A stretch of DNA of 64,000 bases from Neckera pumila (GCA_963969595.1 OZ018413.1:17101711-17165710); one strand, 5' to 3'. Counted from the stretch's first letter, positions 46,001 through 59,273 are shown. Notes: generated by a model from the sequence alone, not told the origin. A program made the numbers and translations.

Positions 46001-46650
46001 ACAACCAACATTTTGAGTTAGAGTGTGTTCGTAAAATTATAATTGCACTACTGTTTTTAGTAGGTATCAAAATCAGAAGCAAGAACTGAAATCCAAGGGC
46101 GACAGTGCATGATTTTAATCTTTCAAGTAAGCTACAAATTAGCATCTGAAAACATTGATACATCATGAAAGTTGTCTCTCTCTTCTAGCTTCAAAACTCA
46201 ATTGGGAGAAAGTAATATGCTATTCTATTCAAGGAAAATACCATGTTGCCTCAACGTACTAATCTTGCAAGCATCCCTTCAAAACCTCACACACACTTCC
46301 TCATGTGTAAACAACCAGGACTAGGAAAGGGCGATGAAGAGCAATACAAAAAGGTGATGAAGAGTAAGCGGATCTTAGAGGATGCAAAATCAATAGCACT
46401 AAAACCAAGCATCTCTTTGATCTCTCATATTGATTTGTGCTTTTCTCAACCAAATGTTATACTTCTTTATAACCTACCAACCCACCTTGCACCCACTAGT
46501 TTTCCACTCTAATGAATTCCAAAAACGAACAATACAATAGTAAAAGCACTTAGGGCACCTAGGCGTGGATCATGCAGGGTGCAATTTTTTATTGAAATAT
46601 TGGAGAAGCAAAAAAAAAGGGAGGGTGGGAAAGAAAACAATAAGAAAACG
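43001..46650. other. Long AT-rich intergenic region, no gene recognised
   Basis: Short frames only, with no domain signal on either strand. The only structured item noted is an isolated TTAA-family end at 45155-45175. Confidence 0.5.
45155..45175. other. Isolated TTAA-family-like terminus
   Basis: CCTTGGTCCTTTACGGGTTAA matches the foldback-family right end and the GGG + TTAA signature closely. No convincing inverse partner was found upstream, so it is an orphan end or a heavily decayed copy. Confidence 0.45.
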
Positions 46651-46708
46651 AAGGAGCACAGTGACAGGTTGTAGACTACCTAGAAGCTATCCTTTGCTCT
46701 AACCTTGA

Positions 46709-46820
46709 GCTATTTGGTTTTCCCTTCTAGTGCAAAGCTCTTATCCCTCGCTTTGATCTTAAGCTATTTGGTTTTCTCTTCTAATGCAAAGCTCTTATCC
46801 CTTGCTTTGACCTCAAGCTA
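46709..46820. repeat. 54-bp tandem repeat, third copy interrupted
   Basis: GCTATTTGGTTTTC starts at 46709 and 46763, and the third GCTA is at 46817, giving a 54-bp period. The third unit breaks after GCTA and resumes as TATCTGGTTTTCTCTTCTAG at 47918, with a 1.1-kb element in between. Confidence 0.8.
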
Positions 46821-47917
46821 CAGTAGGTGTAGGGCAGCTTCGCCTAAAAATAATTCAAAAAAATAATGGCAAAATGTTTTGGAAATTATGCTGAACATTT
46901 GGCAAAAAACAACAAAATTCAATGAAAGAAATGGCAAAATATTTAGAAATTACATGAGCAAAAAACTAAATAAATTTAGATTGCAAAGTGAATACAAAGT
47001 CTTTGTGCCATTTACCATCAAGAATTTTTTTGATGACAATGTGAAGGTATTACCTCAATTACCTCAATGACATTCTATAAGAATAAAGGGTGGAGAAGTT
47101 ATTTTTATAATGAAATCCGTTGTCTATTATGAATCCTCAAAGGGTATGGGACAATTTGGAGATGAGAGTTTGACTACTCATTGTCAAAGCGCAGGAATTG
47201 TGTTCAATGTGGAACTTTAGTCCTCATTTGGGTGTAGTAGAATACTCTTTTTCAAAAAACTTTGAACCAATAAAAGTTGATAAATCAAGCCAAATTTTAT
47301 CTCCAAAAATCTGTTTGTAATTTTGAGCCTCTAATCAAAAGTTATTGGCAAAATTCAAAGGGGATGTTTGAATTGTCAAATAAAATGTCCTTTCCAACCC
47401 CTTCATGAATTTTGTCATAACTTTTGATTGGAGGTTCAAAATCTCAAACGGATTTTTGGAGATCAAAGTTAGCTTGATTTAACAACTTTTCGTAGTTTAA
47501 AGTTTTTTGAAAAAGAATATTTTATTATGCCTAAATGAAGTCTGAAATTCTATTTTGAACACAATGCCTACTTTTCACTTGACTATGAGTAGTTGAGCTC
47601 TTACTAATCCTAATTTACATATCCCACATGGGTTGTTCTAACTCCTACCATCCTAAATGTATAAAGAGCTTGTGTGCTCACTCCCTTACACACTTTGAGT
47701 GGCTTTAAAAGTTGTTCAAGAGACTTATGAATGGGGGCAAGAATTGTATTAGGATAGAAAACCTAGGTTAAAGGTTGGATGAAAGGCGAAACTACAAATA
47801 TTCAATTCTCCAAAAAGCTGAATTTCTAAAAATTCCTTTTTGAGATGGTGAACATTAAATTTTCAAATTAATTAATTATTTGCCTTGGCAATGGGCAAAG
47901 CTGCCCTACACCTACGG
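46821..47917. mobile_element. TA-flanked 1.1-kb non-autonomous element
   Basis: The termini are CAGTAGGTGTAGGGCAGCTT and the inverse of CCGTAGGTGTAGGGCAGCTT. TA at 46819-46820 and 47918-47919 is the target duplication, shown independently by the interrupted 54-bp repeat. The TA target fits the Tc1/mariner group, though the terminal sequence is not one I recognise. No transposase ORF. A separate foldback lies inside. Confidence 0.8.
47166..47599. repeat. Foldback nested inside the TA-flanked element
   Basis: GAGTTTGACTACTCATTGTC pairs with the inverse near 47585. Pairing continues through TTGTGTTCAATGTGGAAC and TTTTTCAAAAAACTTTGAA with their inverses at 47490-47575, giving arms of about 190 bp. 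It may be an independent MITE or an internal part of the host element. Confidence 0.65.
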
Positions 47918-48256
47918 TATCTGGTTTTCTCTTCTAGTGCAATCAAATGAGTTGTGCATAGTTGTTGAGGTGCCAATTCGCATTAGAAAGGAAAATGTCG
48001 TGTCTCAAGACGTCAGCTGCAAGAGCACATTGGCATAAAAATGCTCTAAACAATGCAAATGTACTAATCTCATAAAATGTTTGATTCCAAAAGAAACCAA
48101 GTTTGTGAAAAACAAATCTAAGTTTTTTAACAAATAAGACTTCCTAGCATTTCCACTGTTAGTGGCTTGAAGACACCATGGATATTTGATGTAGGCATAT
48201 CCGCCAAGTCTGTTGCCTTGCCTAGCATCCCCACTTGTGTCGCGTGAATGTTCTCC

Positions 48257-48865
48257 TCATGAAGCATCAATGAAAATCACACTCCATGAAAACTTCAACC
48301 CCGTTTGTGCATGAATGGGGTTGGTTACTTCACTTGCAAGAGACATAGCCACCTCATCAGCAGACCTAAGAATAGGTGGAGTAGGCAGCCCCATGCTCTC
48401 CTCCATGTCATCATCATTGTCACCATCATCATTTGGTCCTGGTCCCAGTCCCAGTTCTAAATCTGAACCATCTATAGAATATCTCGTCCCCTCCCAATAC
48501 TTTGTGTGTAAAGATTGCAGTAACTCTCTCTGTATAGGAAGGACAAAAATGTCCACCGTCTCATCAGCTTGTATAGCCTCAACAAAATAAGACAATCTTA
48601 GAACAGTTCTCATCATTTTCTCATTCTACTGAATGACCAAAATCTGTATAGCATGTGTAAAGTTCAAATAACCGAGCCGATCCACAAAGGCCTTTGGTGG
48701 AATAGGCTCTAAAATTGCTCGAGGTGGATTTTCCTTCCTTGGAGTCCCAAAATAAGGAAGAAAGAGGTGGGGGTGCCGCGGCTCAGTTGATCCAAGGAGA
48801 ATAATGGCAACCTTCAAGATGTCGTTATAACGCAAAACAAGCCCAATGTGGCACCGGACAGACCG
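48257..48865 (-). pseudogene. Unidentified ORF fragment, truncated by a foldback
   Basis: Two adjoining minus-strand frames, cut by a stop near 48626, share a protein-like character. One contains RCHIGLVLRYNDILKVAIIL, TEPRHPHLFLPYFG and PPKAFVDRLGYLNF. The other contains LSYFVEAIQADETVDIFVLP and an acidic patch. I do not recognise the family. Upstream coding is lost at 48866, where a foldback element begins. It is probably a transposon or gene relic. Confidence 0.4.
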
Positions 48866-49947
48866 GGGTGATTGCAAGAAACACTTACATTGTCTGGTTG
48901 TGGGTTTTTTTTGGACCACTAGACTTTTGCTATAACTTTTGATTTAAGGTTGGATGCCAAAACCAAAAAAATGAGTTCTAGATGTCCCAATTGTAATTGT
49001 ATCCCTTATTTTTCAGAATTAAAAAAAATTCATTTTATATTTAAAATTCAATTTTGTTAATTTGTTACACTTTGACATTTAGGGGTTTTTAGTACTATTG
49101 AGCGGTTTAATTAATGATTTTCAGTTGAAATTTCTAAGGTATATTTTCCTAGTAGGTAGACATATTTTTACCAAAGATCATTTAAAATACATTATTTTAT
49201 ATCCTCCACAGTTGTACAAATAGGCCTCCCTTGTGCGCACGCTTCTAAACATTAGAGATGGTTTTGACTTCATTTTTTAGGTCAAATCTCATCACCAAGA
49301 ATTGTCTCCTTCTAAATGGCCAATTTTTAGTTTTGTTCAAAATTATTTTTCCTAATTTCTACAAATTAATATATTGAAGGATGTATTTTCCTCTTCGCTA
49401 GAGTAGTCTGCAAAATTGTCCCAAAAAAATACATCCTTCAATATATTAATTTGTAGAAGTTAGGGAAAACAATTTTGAACAAAACTAAAAATTGGCCATT
49501 TGGAAGGAGTTCTTGGTGATGAGATTTGACCAAAAAAATAAAGTCAAAACCATCTCTACTGTTTACAAGTGCATGCGCAAGGGAGGCCTATTTGCATTAC
49601 TATGGAGGATACAAAATAATGTATTTTAAAATAATCTTTGATAAAAATATGTCTACCTACTAGAGAAATATACCATAGAAATTTCAACTAAAAATCTTTA
49701 ATTTAAATAGCTCAATAGTACTAAAAAACCCTAAACGTCAAAGAGTGACAAATTAACAAAATTGAATTTTAAACATAAAATGATTTTTTTTTATTTCTGA
49801 AAAATAGGGATACAATTACAATTAGGACATCTAGAACTCATTTTTTTGGTTTTGGCATCCAACCTATAAATAAAAAGTTATAGCAAAAGTTCTAGCAGTT
49901 CCAAAAAAAATGCAACCAGACAATACAAGTGTTTCTTGCAATCACCC
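48866..49947. repeat. Large foldback element, arms about 500 bp
   Basis: GGGTGATTGCAAGAAACACTT at the left is the inverse of AAGTGTTTCTTGCAATCACCC at the right, and pairing continues almost to the centre (about 49380-49430). Matched blocks include GGTTTTGGCATCCAAC, GATCATTTAAAATACATTAT, GGCCTCCCTTGYGCG and CTACAAATTAATATATTGAA. No ORF or clear target duplication. A transcript across it would form a very long hairpin. Confidence 0.85.
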
Positions 49948-51805
49948 ATTGGACATTTTGGGCATGGGTATTGAGGTTAGTGCTATGCCACTACCCAACA
50001 ATAGGCCTAACATGACTTGGTCTCACTGGTGAAGGGTTGCTTAAGCACCTGGGTACACAAGGCTCACCACGTAGAGCTTGTGAACCTGTAGAGCTTGGAT
50101 AGCTACGGGAATGGCCATCACTTGCAACACAGTCGTGCAATCTAAACACAATACCATAACAAACAGAAGACTAGTCAGAACAACATGATGGAGTAGGCTA
50201 GACTAAGCAATGACTTGAATTTGCATGCATTGCCATTACTATAGTGAGTTATTGAGTGGACCCAACAGTAAGGAAAAAAAGGTGGGGGAGGATGGATCCA
50301 AATTGAATAAATGATGTCCTCCACAATTAATTGATATTAAGCCAAATTGAAACACAATTCAACTAGTAGAAAATTCATATTATGTCACAAGAGCAGCTAT
50401 TCAAGGACATGAAGTCTATCATCAAATACAACCCCAAGAAAAAAAGCTCTTCCAATCAACTACACCAAACAATTGCAAAATTTTGACTCAATCACCACAA
50501 GAGAATGGGGTGTTTTAAGTGAGTTTTTAAGTATAGTCTTAGACATAAGGTTTTAAGTAATGACCTTTAAGGCAATTTTTAGCAAAATTTTACTAAAAAG
50601 ACATATATTTCTAGTAAAATTTTGCTGAAAATTGCCTTAAAGTTCATTACTTAAAATCTTATGTCTAGGACTATACTTAAAAACTCACTTAAAACACCCC
50701 CATTCTCTTGTAGTGAATTGAGCTAAAATACATGAATAGAGCAACCAAATGTTGTATAGTGATTGAATCCCTAGTTTTGATCCACTATAGTCAAAAAGCT
50801 CAAACGCAGGTTCAACAAGGACAAGAGTAATGTCCTCGTACAGCTCCTTAACTACAAAATTGGTAGTAATTAGGAAGAGCATATAAACACAACCAAACAA
50901 AAACACTATAGATTGGACTATACATTCAATTTAGATCCTCAAATCTTACCATGCAACTAGACAAGATCAAACACAAACTAAATACAAATCAAGGCGCAAA
51001 ATTGCCACAGTTACTGCGAGCAAAGTAAAGGTCACTCATCTTCACCAACCTCACACACAAACTAAGAAATACAAACGCAATCTACAATCAAATGACTAAG
51101 CAACATAAGACAACTCACAGGGAAAAGATGAGGACCTGTACTTGGCAAGGACAAAAGCAAAGGAACATTGCGTACAACCGTTGCTCACAAGTAATCTCTC
51201 CTACCAGCTCTTGGTCATGTGAACAATTTTCCCCTTCCACAAAGAACTCCTTACTTCTCAACCAAACCAAATCGACGCCAATTATTTCCGTCCTAAATAC
51301 TACAAACCATTAATAGATCTTCCACGGGACTCAATGTCTCAATTGTAACCCTCCACTCCAAACCTAAATGATTAAAAATTAGAGTGTATCTCTACTGTAA
51401 CTAGAGCCAAAAAAGATAATCACTGTTTTACTGAAAAGCAAACAACAATTCTCTCCCTTTGCTCTAATCTCTCCTGTTTATACACTAGCAACTCTCTCCC
51501 TTTGCTCTTATCTCTCCTAATTACACACCAGCAACTCTCACCTTTTGCTTTAATCTCTCTCGTTCATGCATAAACTCCTAAGTTGCCAAAAAATTTATCT
51601 CACGCCTCTAGAGATCTCATCTAACCTCAAAAATTATTCAAAGCCTGTGAAACAACACCACCGCTCACTGTCAAAAGGAAGGCCATGGCTTGGAAATTGC
51701 CCCACGACACGCACGCCAAGCGAAAAGACATGCCCAACCACAATCAAATATGAAGAGCGCCCAGGCAACTGGGCGTGGCACGCCATGGAGGTCAAACGCT
51801 TATTT
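49948..51805. other. Intergenic, one MITE, no gene recognised
   Basis: Apart from the CACTA MITE at 50493-50715 there is no supported feature. AACTAGTAGAAAATTC at about 50359 weakly resembles the CACTAGTAGAAAATC end at 51806. Confidence 0.45.
50493..50715. mobile_element. CACTA-type MITE
   Basis: CACCACAAGAGAATGGGG and the inverse CCCCATTCTCTTGTAGTG bound a 223-bp near-perfect hairpin. AAT occurs on both sides (50490-50492 and 50716-50718). It is of the same family as the broken copy at 5963-6101. Confidence 0.88.
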
Positions 51806-52549
51806 CACTAGTAGAAAATCACGTCCAGAACAACAGAAAACCAACAACTTGTTGTTGTTTCGTGCAGTACTGGACAAGATTTTAGAAATTTGACAGTTTT
51901 CTGTTCAGGCTTTCGCAAGTGATGTCAATGTGCTGTTGAGTTGGGTACTGAGTAATCAGCAGAATTATAAAATGCAGATTTACTACTTCATTTGCTGATG
52001 TGCTTTAGCTTTACTGTGACATGGATATTGCATGGCCTGCTTATTATGCTTGGATTGTCATCCTTCTGTACTTCAGTCCACATTGTACCCTCTAATGTTC
52101 CAATATATGGGTGGATTAATGTCTTGACCCTCATAGTGGTGGTGGATGAGGGCATGCACCCATCACTTGACATTTATTTCTCTTGACATCACTGAATTAA
52201 AAGTGGTTTCCTCTCTCAGATGTCATGTACCATTAGTGTTTTAACTTTCGTGTCATGTCCAATAGAAATCAATTTATGCTGCCTCCCACTATTAAGTATG
52301 AACTGGAACTAAGGCAGGAGGTTCTAAAATTGCACAGGCTCTAAAATTGCCCACCTCGTCAATTGTACATTACTTGTACATGCTGCTTTTTTATAACCTC
52401 CAGCAATATACTAGCTGTGTGCATTTTCTAAGAGGTGGGCAATTTTAGAGCCCCTATGCCATTTCAACTTCAAAGTTTCATAACTAATTCCACAAAGCTG
52501 CAAAAAAAAAAACACAACTTTGTTTTCATCCCAAGTCCACATGCATTTC

Positions 52550-52650
52550 CAAAAAATGTATTGAAAAATATTTCAAAACATTTCACCTCCCCAGAATTCA
52601 GTTTCTGCTCTTATATGAGAGATTTATGGACCTCCTACCTTACGTTCACA
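52550..52650. repeat. Dispersed repeat, copy 2 (partner at 235-345)
   Basis: It contains ATTTCACCTCCCCAGAATTCA, a GCTCTTATATGAG block and GACCTCCTACCTTACG, in the order seen at 235-345. Confidence 0.45.
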
Positions 52651-53117
52651 CTTGCCTTCAATTGGTCATTACATCATGCTACTTCTGCATCTTCAACCTC
52701 TTACTTCTACATGCTTCAATTCCTGGGTGCAATATACTTTCATTTGCTACATAGGTGAAAGTCAATGAAAACAGCCCATGATGGAAATTTTGAAATTCAG
52801 TGTGAGCCCCATGCTTTCACACTTCACATTCCAAATATGTACTAGTAACATGACTGAAAATAAACCCTAAGATGCCTTGGACTCCTGCTCGCTATGTGTT
52901 CCTCAGTGTACAACACACATGCCCTTGTTTTGGAATATATCTATAACACTGGAACAAACTACATGCATACTTAACCAATCCAATTTTCTCTACTTCCTCC
53001 ACTTAGGTATACCCAATGACCTGCATGAAGTGCCGACATAAGCACTGACTTGTACATGTAGCTGAGTATATACCCATATCACATGTAGATCATTTCCTTG
53101 ATTTAGTAATAAACATT

Positions 53118-53897
53118 TCAATTGTCATCTTCAGAGGACTCACCAACATCTCGGTCAAAAAATGCTGCTGTCTCTTCAATCCCCTCGCCAAGCACTTCAG
53201 TCATTCGAATGCTCCTCCCTGTGGGACGAGGCTCAGGGTTTGTCGCTAGAATACTGGTCGGAGCACGAAGTCCCTGGAAATCCACATTCTGCCCCATTTG
53301 AAATATTTGAGGTTCTTCTTCCTCGTGCAAATCATTGTGTACTCTACGCCCCCTAACCTCGGTTCGTAACACAATTTTCCAACCAGGCTCGTCCTCAGCA
53401 TCCGAAAAAAAGACTTGGTCACAATTGATTGGAAAAGCGAAAGATTCGTGGCCAAATGGTACAAGTGATCCAAAATTTGCCATAGTGAATCCCCACTCAT
53501 CTTTTTTAACTGTGGCATTCGCACCCCTATAATTGGCCTTCACCCACTCACAAACTAGCACCATTGTGCAATGCCGTCCGTAGTTTAGCTCCACAATCTC
53601 CAAACTTTGACCTATATACTCCAGTGTTGCATCAACCACATTTTGATCTCGCCTGCCTGATCGACATGGTCTACGGAAAATTGCAGCCACACCAGAGTCA
53701 CATGTTTTTGTGACCTTGTCATCTGCATTCCTCACTCGGTAGTGGTACCCATACGCATACATACTTTTGAAGTGTTGCGCTTGTAGAGATGCTGGTTTCG
53801 ATGAGTCCTTGACATCCTCTGGAATGTCAATCCCTGCTTCTATAGCGTCCTCAATCTCTTTTTGAATCCATTCTGCAAACGACAATATTTCTTCCAT
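53118..53897 (-). pseudogene. CACTA DUF4216 region
   Basis: A 259-codon frame containing TLEYIGQSLEIVELNYG, MVLVCEWVKANYRG, EWGFTMANFGSL and AEDEPGWKIVLRTEVRGRR, the usual DUF4216 order (substrate of unknown role C-terminal to TNP2). An acidic tail follows (GESSEDDN). This piece is uninterrupted, though the whole gene is broken elsewhere. Confidence 0.8.
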
Positions 53898-54896
53898 ACC
53901 ACTGGGATATGGAACCCATCTCCTCCCACTCCTACGTGGGTGTCTGCTCTGAAATTCAGCTCGTATTACCGTCCTCTCCTAACAGATCACTTCATACCTC
54001 CTGCAACATATAATATAGTAGATCAGCATGTTTCTTTTTAAACATTACAATGCCCACAAGCACCACAAACAAGTGAGGAGCACCAAAGCCTTAAGGAAAA
54101 ATTCAAAGAAACATTGGATGATAATGGCAAGTTCCTCCAATTCCCAAATAATTTGAGTTCCACTCACATTCTAAATGAAACATATCCACTTCTATGAATG
54201 AAGTGGAGAATAAGCTTATCCACAATAAACTTTCATACTATAAACACTGTGCTACTTTATTTTATTCTTTACATCTTCTCGTTACAACACTTATCAGAAA
54301 GATAGAGAACAAACCCTGCACACAATAGTATACTCTGAAACCGACCATGTTCTATAAACATTCTTCATACAACGATACATTTATTTACAGCACTGCAGGA
54401 AGAGTTAACATTTCAGGACATAGTTGCTCTTCCTGCTTGCTGCATTTAAAATTCTATAATTCATGCCTACTTTAATGAAAGGCCAAATAATATGAAACAA
54501 CCTAGGTTAGATGCCAATTCCATTTTGCTTCCTCTAAAAATTACTGACTTTTTTTCCAAGATGTTTTGCTCAGTAGAAACATCTCCAAATTTCATACGGT
54601 CGCTTTTATAATACATTACTATAAACTAATTAGTGGTTCCTGACAATGAAACTATGTCAATGAAGACCTCAGCTATACCCACTTCACTGGCTGCACTTTT
54701 CCACACAACAATCATATTGATTCATTTACCTTTGTCTTCTAGGCCACATTCCTTTTAAAAACAAGGGAACTTCGATGTCCACTGCCTACAGATATGGTAG
54801 GGATACTTCTATTTTGTATTCTCTACTTAATCCTCAATGGAAACATGCAACCTCACACAATACATTGATGCAACATGAATTGCAAATAACTTACTC

Positions 54897-55784
54897 TCAA
54901 TATGGCTCTAGGTGCACTACGTTATCTAGGACAAATTTGTGCATCGCATTCCTCATATCCTCTGACAATTGCTTTGGTTTTCCCTTGCCCTCCAAAATTT
55001 CGTCCACCATTGTTGCCTCCTCTTTGTCATCCCATACCCTTCGTGTCGTAATATTATAATTTGACATATATTCCGTAATAAATCCAAGACCTTCCTCCAC
55101 TTCATAACCTTTTGCAATGATGCCTTCAGGTTTCACTAGGTTTCGAACAAAACCTTTCAATGTCTTAAAGTAATGTTCGTACGGATACATCCATCTCGTA
55201 TGAATGGGACCACATAAAAATAACTCTTCCACCAAATGGTTTGGCAAATGCGACATTATATCAAAGAATGATGGCGGCATTTCTTTTTCCAAGAGGCACA
55301 TAGTTTCTGCACAATCTATTGTCAGTTGCACTTCATCATCACCATTAATTGTCTTCGCACATAGTTTCCTGAAAACTCTACTTAAGCGGACAACTGCTCG
55401 TGCAAAAGCCTTATTGGCTATCCTCCAAAAACATAAAGGCAAAATTTGTTGTAGAAGTACATGGAAGTCATGTGACTTCAACCCAAACAATTTTCCTTTC
55501 TCGATTTTCTTATGTAGAGCACCAACGTAATTAGTTGGTGTTCTCAAAGACTTCAATACCCGTAGTACCTTTGTCTTATCCTCTTCTGATAGTACGTAGG
55601 TTGCATCAGGCATGTAGAATTTGTCATGGTTGCCACCGATTGCTGGCAAATGTAGATGTGGAGGGATGTTCCTTGCCTGCATATTTGTTCTCACTGCTGT
55701 AGAGTCTTTTTCACCAAAAGCCGTCTTCACTATATTCTCGTAGAGTTTTTTCTCACAATGCATTACATCTAAAACATGACGCAC
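54897..55784 (-). pseudogene. CACTA DUF4218 region
   Basis: A 295-codon frame with DVMHCEKKLYENIVKTAFG at the start (end of the TNP2 core), GKLFGLKSHDFHVLLQQILP, LPNHLVEELFLCGPIHTRWM and YPYEHYFKTLKGFVRN: clear DUF4218 hallmarks. It ends in a loose C-terminal extension. Confidence 0.88.
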
Positions 55785-57621
55785 GGGAAGGTCCTGTTAT
55801 AACAAAAACAACAAAAATATAAAGATTAGTGCTCCTTGGTAACTAAACAAACTATTCTTCAATAGTAACTCATTCATCATTAAAAAATCATGCATTTCTT
55901 TAACCAAAACGGTTTAAAAAGCAGCTTCCTACCACATTGTTACCATCCTACCAGGGAAAAAACACCAAACTTCCTTATCCACCCTACTGAGTCAACCCCA
56001 AATATAAAATGAATGCCTTTTTTTAAATACTATGGCTGCCCATGACACACACTAAAAACACCGTCATCAATTCTGACTACATGGTCTTACCACATTTTCA
56101 AAAACCATTACCTTTCACACAAGCACGTTCAAATACGAAGTTCATCTAATTCACTGTCTAGCCCTATGAATCAAATTCAACTCACTTCTAACAACTCTGA
56201 AGATCTGCCTACATACGACGGTCGGAGGGTCTTGGAAGCGCCCACCTTACAACTTTACAATGAGGTTCTCTAGGAGAAACTTACAGAAGTACTTACTCTA
56301 ACTTACTTTCTGTCGACATGAAAACAAAATTTTAGTAGTTCTGAAGCTTGAACGTTGTTTTTTTCTAAATAAATAAGTTCACACAAAATTGTCCTTTCAA
56401 AATGACCACCCCTGCTAACATACATTGCCTATACATTGCTTCAGCAGGGAAAACTAAACGTGCACAAATAATCCAGTCTGGGAGATGGGCACTTCCTGAG
56501 CCTCAACACTTTTTCAACCGTCAACCTCATTATTTCGATTCATCTCCTTTTAACAACACCTCTTTTACGACCGAGACCACCCAAATATGTCACCTCCCTC
56601 TTTTACATGTTAGACTTCCAGCCAAAACCAACGGTCGGATTGGAACGTTCTTTCACTTATTCTTTCCACATTGGAATTTCACACAATGATTGGCAAAAAC
56701 AAGCTTTTCCATGAATTCTCCTGCCATGCTTTCATACACACTTGTACAAATGAAGTTCATTTGAGGACTTCAAGTTCGAACACTTTGTTCACATAGACAA
56801 ATACCACATGTGTTTCTATCATAAAAATTTCGAATGTAACGTCAGTCCCTTTTAATTGGCATTATTCCATTACGGTGGACCCGGATTGCAAGGATTCAAA
56901 TGATTTCAAGGCGCTACTAGGAGAGGGGAGGGGCATCACTGTTCAGAAGGCACAACAATTTAGCTAAGTAATTTGCATATACCTATGGGAAAAAATGCAA
57001 CTACAGATGAAAAAAGGTCATATTCAATTTTGCCAATTTGACAGAATTGAAGTTGAGGTAGGTCAATGCTATAAGACACAAACTCAACCTCTCTCATTCA
57101 AATACCTTAAATCACATAACTCACTGCCATTTCTGATGTTTTATATACTATGTAAAAATAAATTCTGCCAACACATTAAGTACAGCAAGCAATGCATATA
57201 CCTGGTTCCTTCACACAAACCACAAACCTGACCTCTCTGTCATTCTTCACAGATTACCCTCTTCACTGGTGCACGCGTTTCTATACATCTATTCGACATT
57301 CTTTCCCCCCGTTCAACACTTGACACCTCACATCCATTTCCTCAGAAAATGGACACTTTCCACGACATTAAAAACATGAACAGCACTGCACCTGTATACC
57401 ATTAAAATGGGACAGACATCCAAAAATACTACACAAAATCCTACTCTATCACTCCTTCTGCAATACGTAGCAGCCAATTTCAAATCATGTTTTCAAACAC
57501 ATACCTTCCAATAAGGGAGATCAAAGAACATACTCCACCGTTTTACGCCATGAAGTTTCACAGGATCACCGTCTGAATTTTCAACACCGCCTCCTCGAAG
57601 AAACTAATCTCTTTCGGTCCC

Positions 57622-58837
57622 CTACTTCTCCACTTCTTCCCCTGTTGGTCTCTCTGGAGCCATATGCCACTCCGGGTGGTTATTGAATGCAGCTCTCGCT
57701 CTTCGAAATGGGTGATCAACGTCTAGGTATCTCCTCCCCCCCAGATAGATCATTTTGTTCAAAATGTGCGCATGTTCTGCACAGGTCTCTGGCCCACATA
57801 GGGGACAACCTTTGTAACCATGCACTTGCTGCTCTGATAAAAGGCCATAGGCAGGGAAATCATTAACTGTCCACATAAGCATGGCTCTTAGAGTGAATGC
57901 CCTTCGCCCCTCCGGTTTTGACATATTCAAAGCTGGTACACCTGTCCATAGCTTCAGCAGGTCACAAACAAGACGGGCGAGAAAAATGTCAATATTCTCA
58001 GCAGTAGTACACTTTGGTCTAGGAATTAGCACTGCAATGATATAAAAAAAAATTTAGTCAAGAGCCAAGGGGGGAGATTGTAAATTGTTATCAAAAAGAC
58101 CCATGTCGAGTGCTTGATAGCATTATTCTTGAATGGGATAATGCCATCTCCAACTAGGCCAAGATGATGGTTTGTCAGAACTTCAGCAAATTCTGGATAC
58201 AGACGGTCTATTGTCTTCCACTGCAGACTATCACATACAGACTGCATCACGTGTCCCTCTAATCTATGACTATGATGCCAAGTCATGTGCTTCGCCACCT
58301 CCGGACACTTGAACATTCTAAGCAAATGCTTTATTATGTCAAAGTAACGAACTACCCGTTGTGGAACTTTATTGGACCCAGGAATATAACGTGGCTGCTG
58401 GCATTTTGGGTAGTGTGTTAGGTCCTTCTTTGCCCCCTCAAACAAAATGTGGCCGTCCGGACAGCAATGTACTTGCCTACGTTTTAGTCCCAACTTCATC
58501 AACACCGCTTTAACCTCATACGACGTCCTTGGGAAGCAGTTGGAGGTCGGCAACAAGTCTCCCGCTATCTACATCAACAAGGCATCCACAAATGTATTTG
58601 GAACACCGTACAAACTGCACATCGAGAACAACACAATGCAACATTGAAGACGGTTCTGACTGCTGCCTTCAAAGATTGTTTCGGTTGATTTGCGGTTAAG
58701 TAGTCAAAATTAGCTTCATTCCACTCGTCTCCTGCTTCAGTGTCATCGTCACCCATACATGCTCCGCCGTTGACATTGACAACGTCATCGTGGATGGAAT
58801 CAATTCGGCCGAATGCATCTCTCACCATGGCGTCCAA
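57622..58837 (-). pseudogene. CACTA TNP2 transposase core (Transposase_21)
   Basis: The pieces are DAMVRDAFGRIDSIHDDV (58574-58837 frame); SYEVKAVLMKLGLKRRQVHC and FEGAKKDLTHYPKC (58026-58556); IYNLPPW, then IPRPKCTTAENIDIFLARLV, MWTVNDFPAYGLLS and GYKGCPLCGPETC (57622-58032). The switch between the last two frames lies at a run of nine T (minus strand) near 58045, so a one-base slip or intron edge separates them. The frame between 58556 and 58574 is also broken. Confidence 0.85.
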
Positions 58838-59273
58838 ATCTATAGTTGTCCTCCCAGGCCACGTGAATCCATCCTCCCCATCCTCACGCTCTGCTTGACG
58901 GTAGGGCTCATCAAGTCCATCCTCGTTGTCATGACCACCGTCTTGACGATATGCCTCATCCGGTTTATGTGGGACAGGACCGCGAACATTCTGGCCATCC
59001 GCAGTCTACGGGCACACACTAAAAAATAAGTGAAGAATGACGACGTGGAAGACAATTTGTGAACACAATAATGTTTTCAGACACTTCTATGTTGTGCAAC
59101 CACTCATATCTATAAATTGCATTTCTTATGACAAGGACACTAGTATTCAGATGCAGTATAAGATTCTATTACCGTCCTACATGATGAAAATCTGCATTAT
59201 ATGATTATTGAATTCCGAAGTAAGATGTTCGTATCCAACCTAATGAAGCGACAAATACATGACTGCATGCTTA

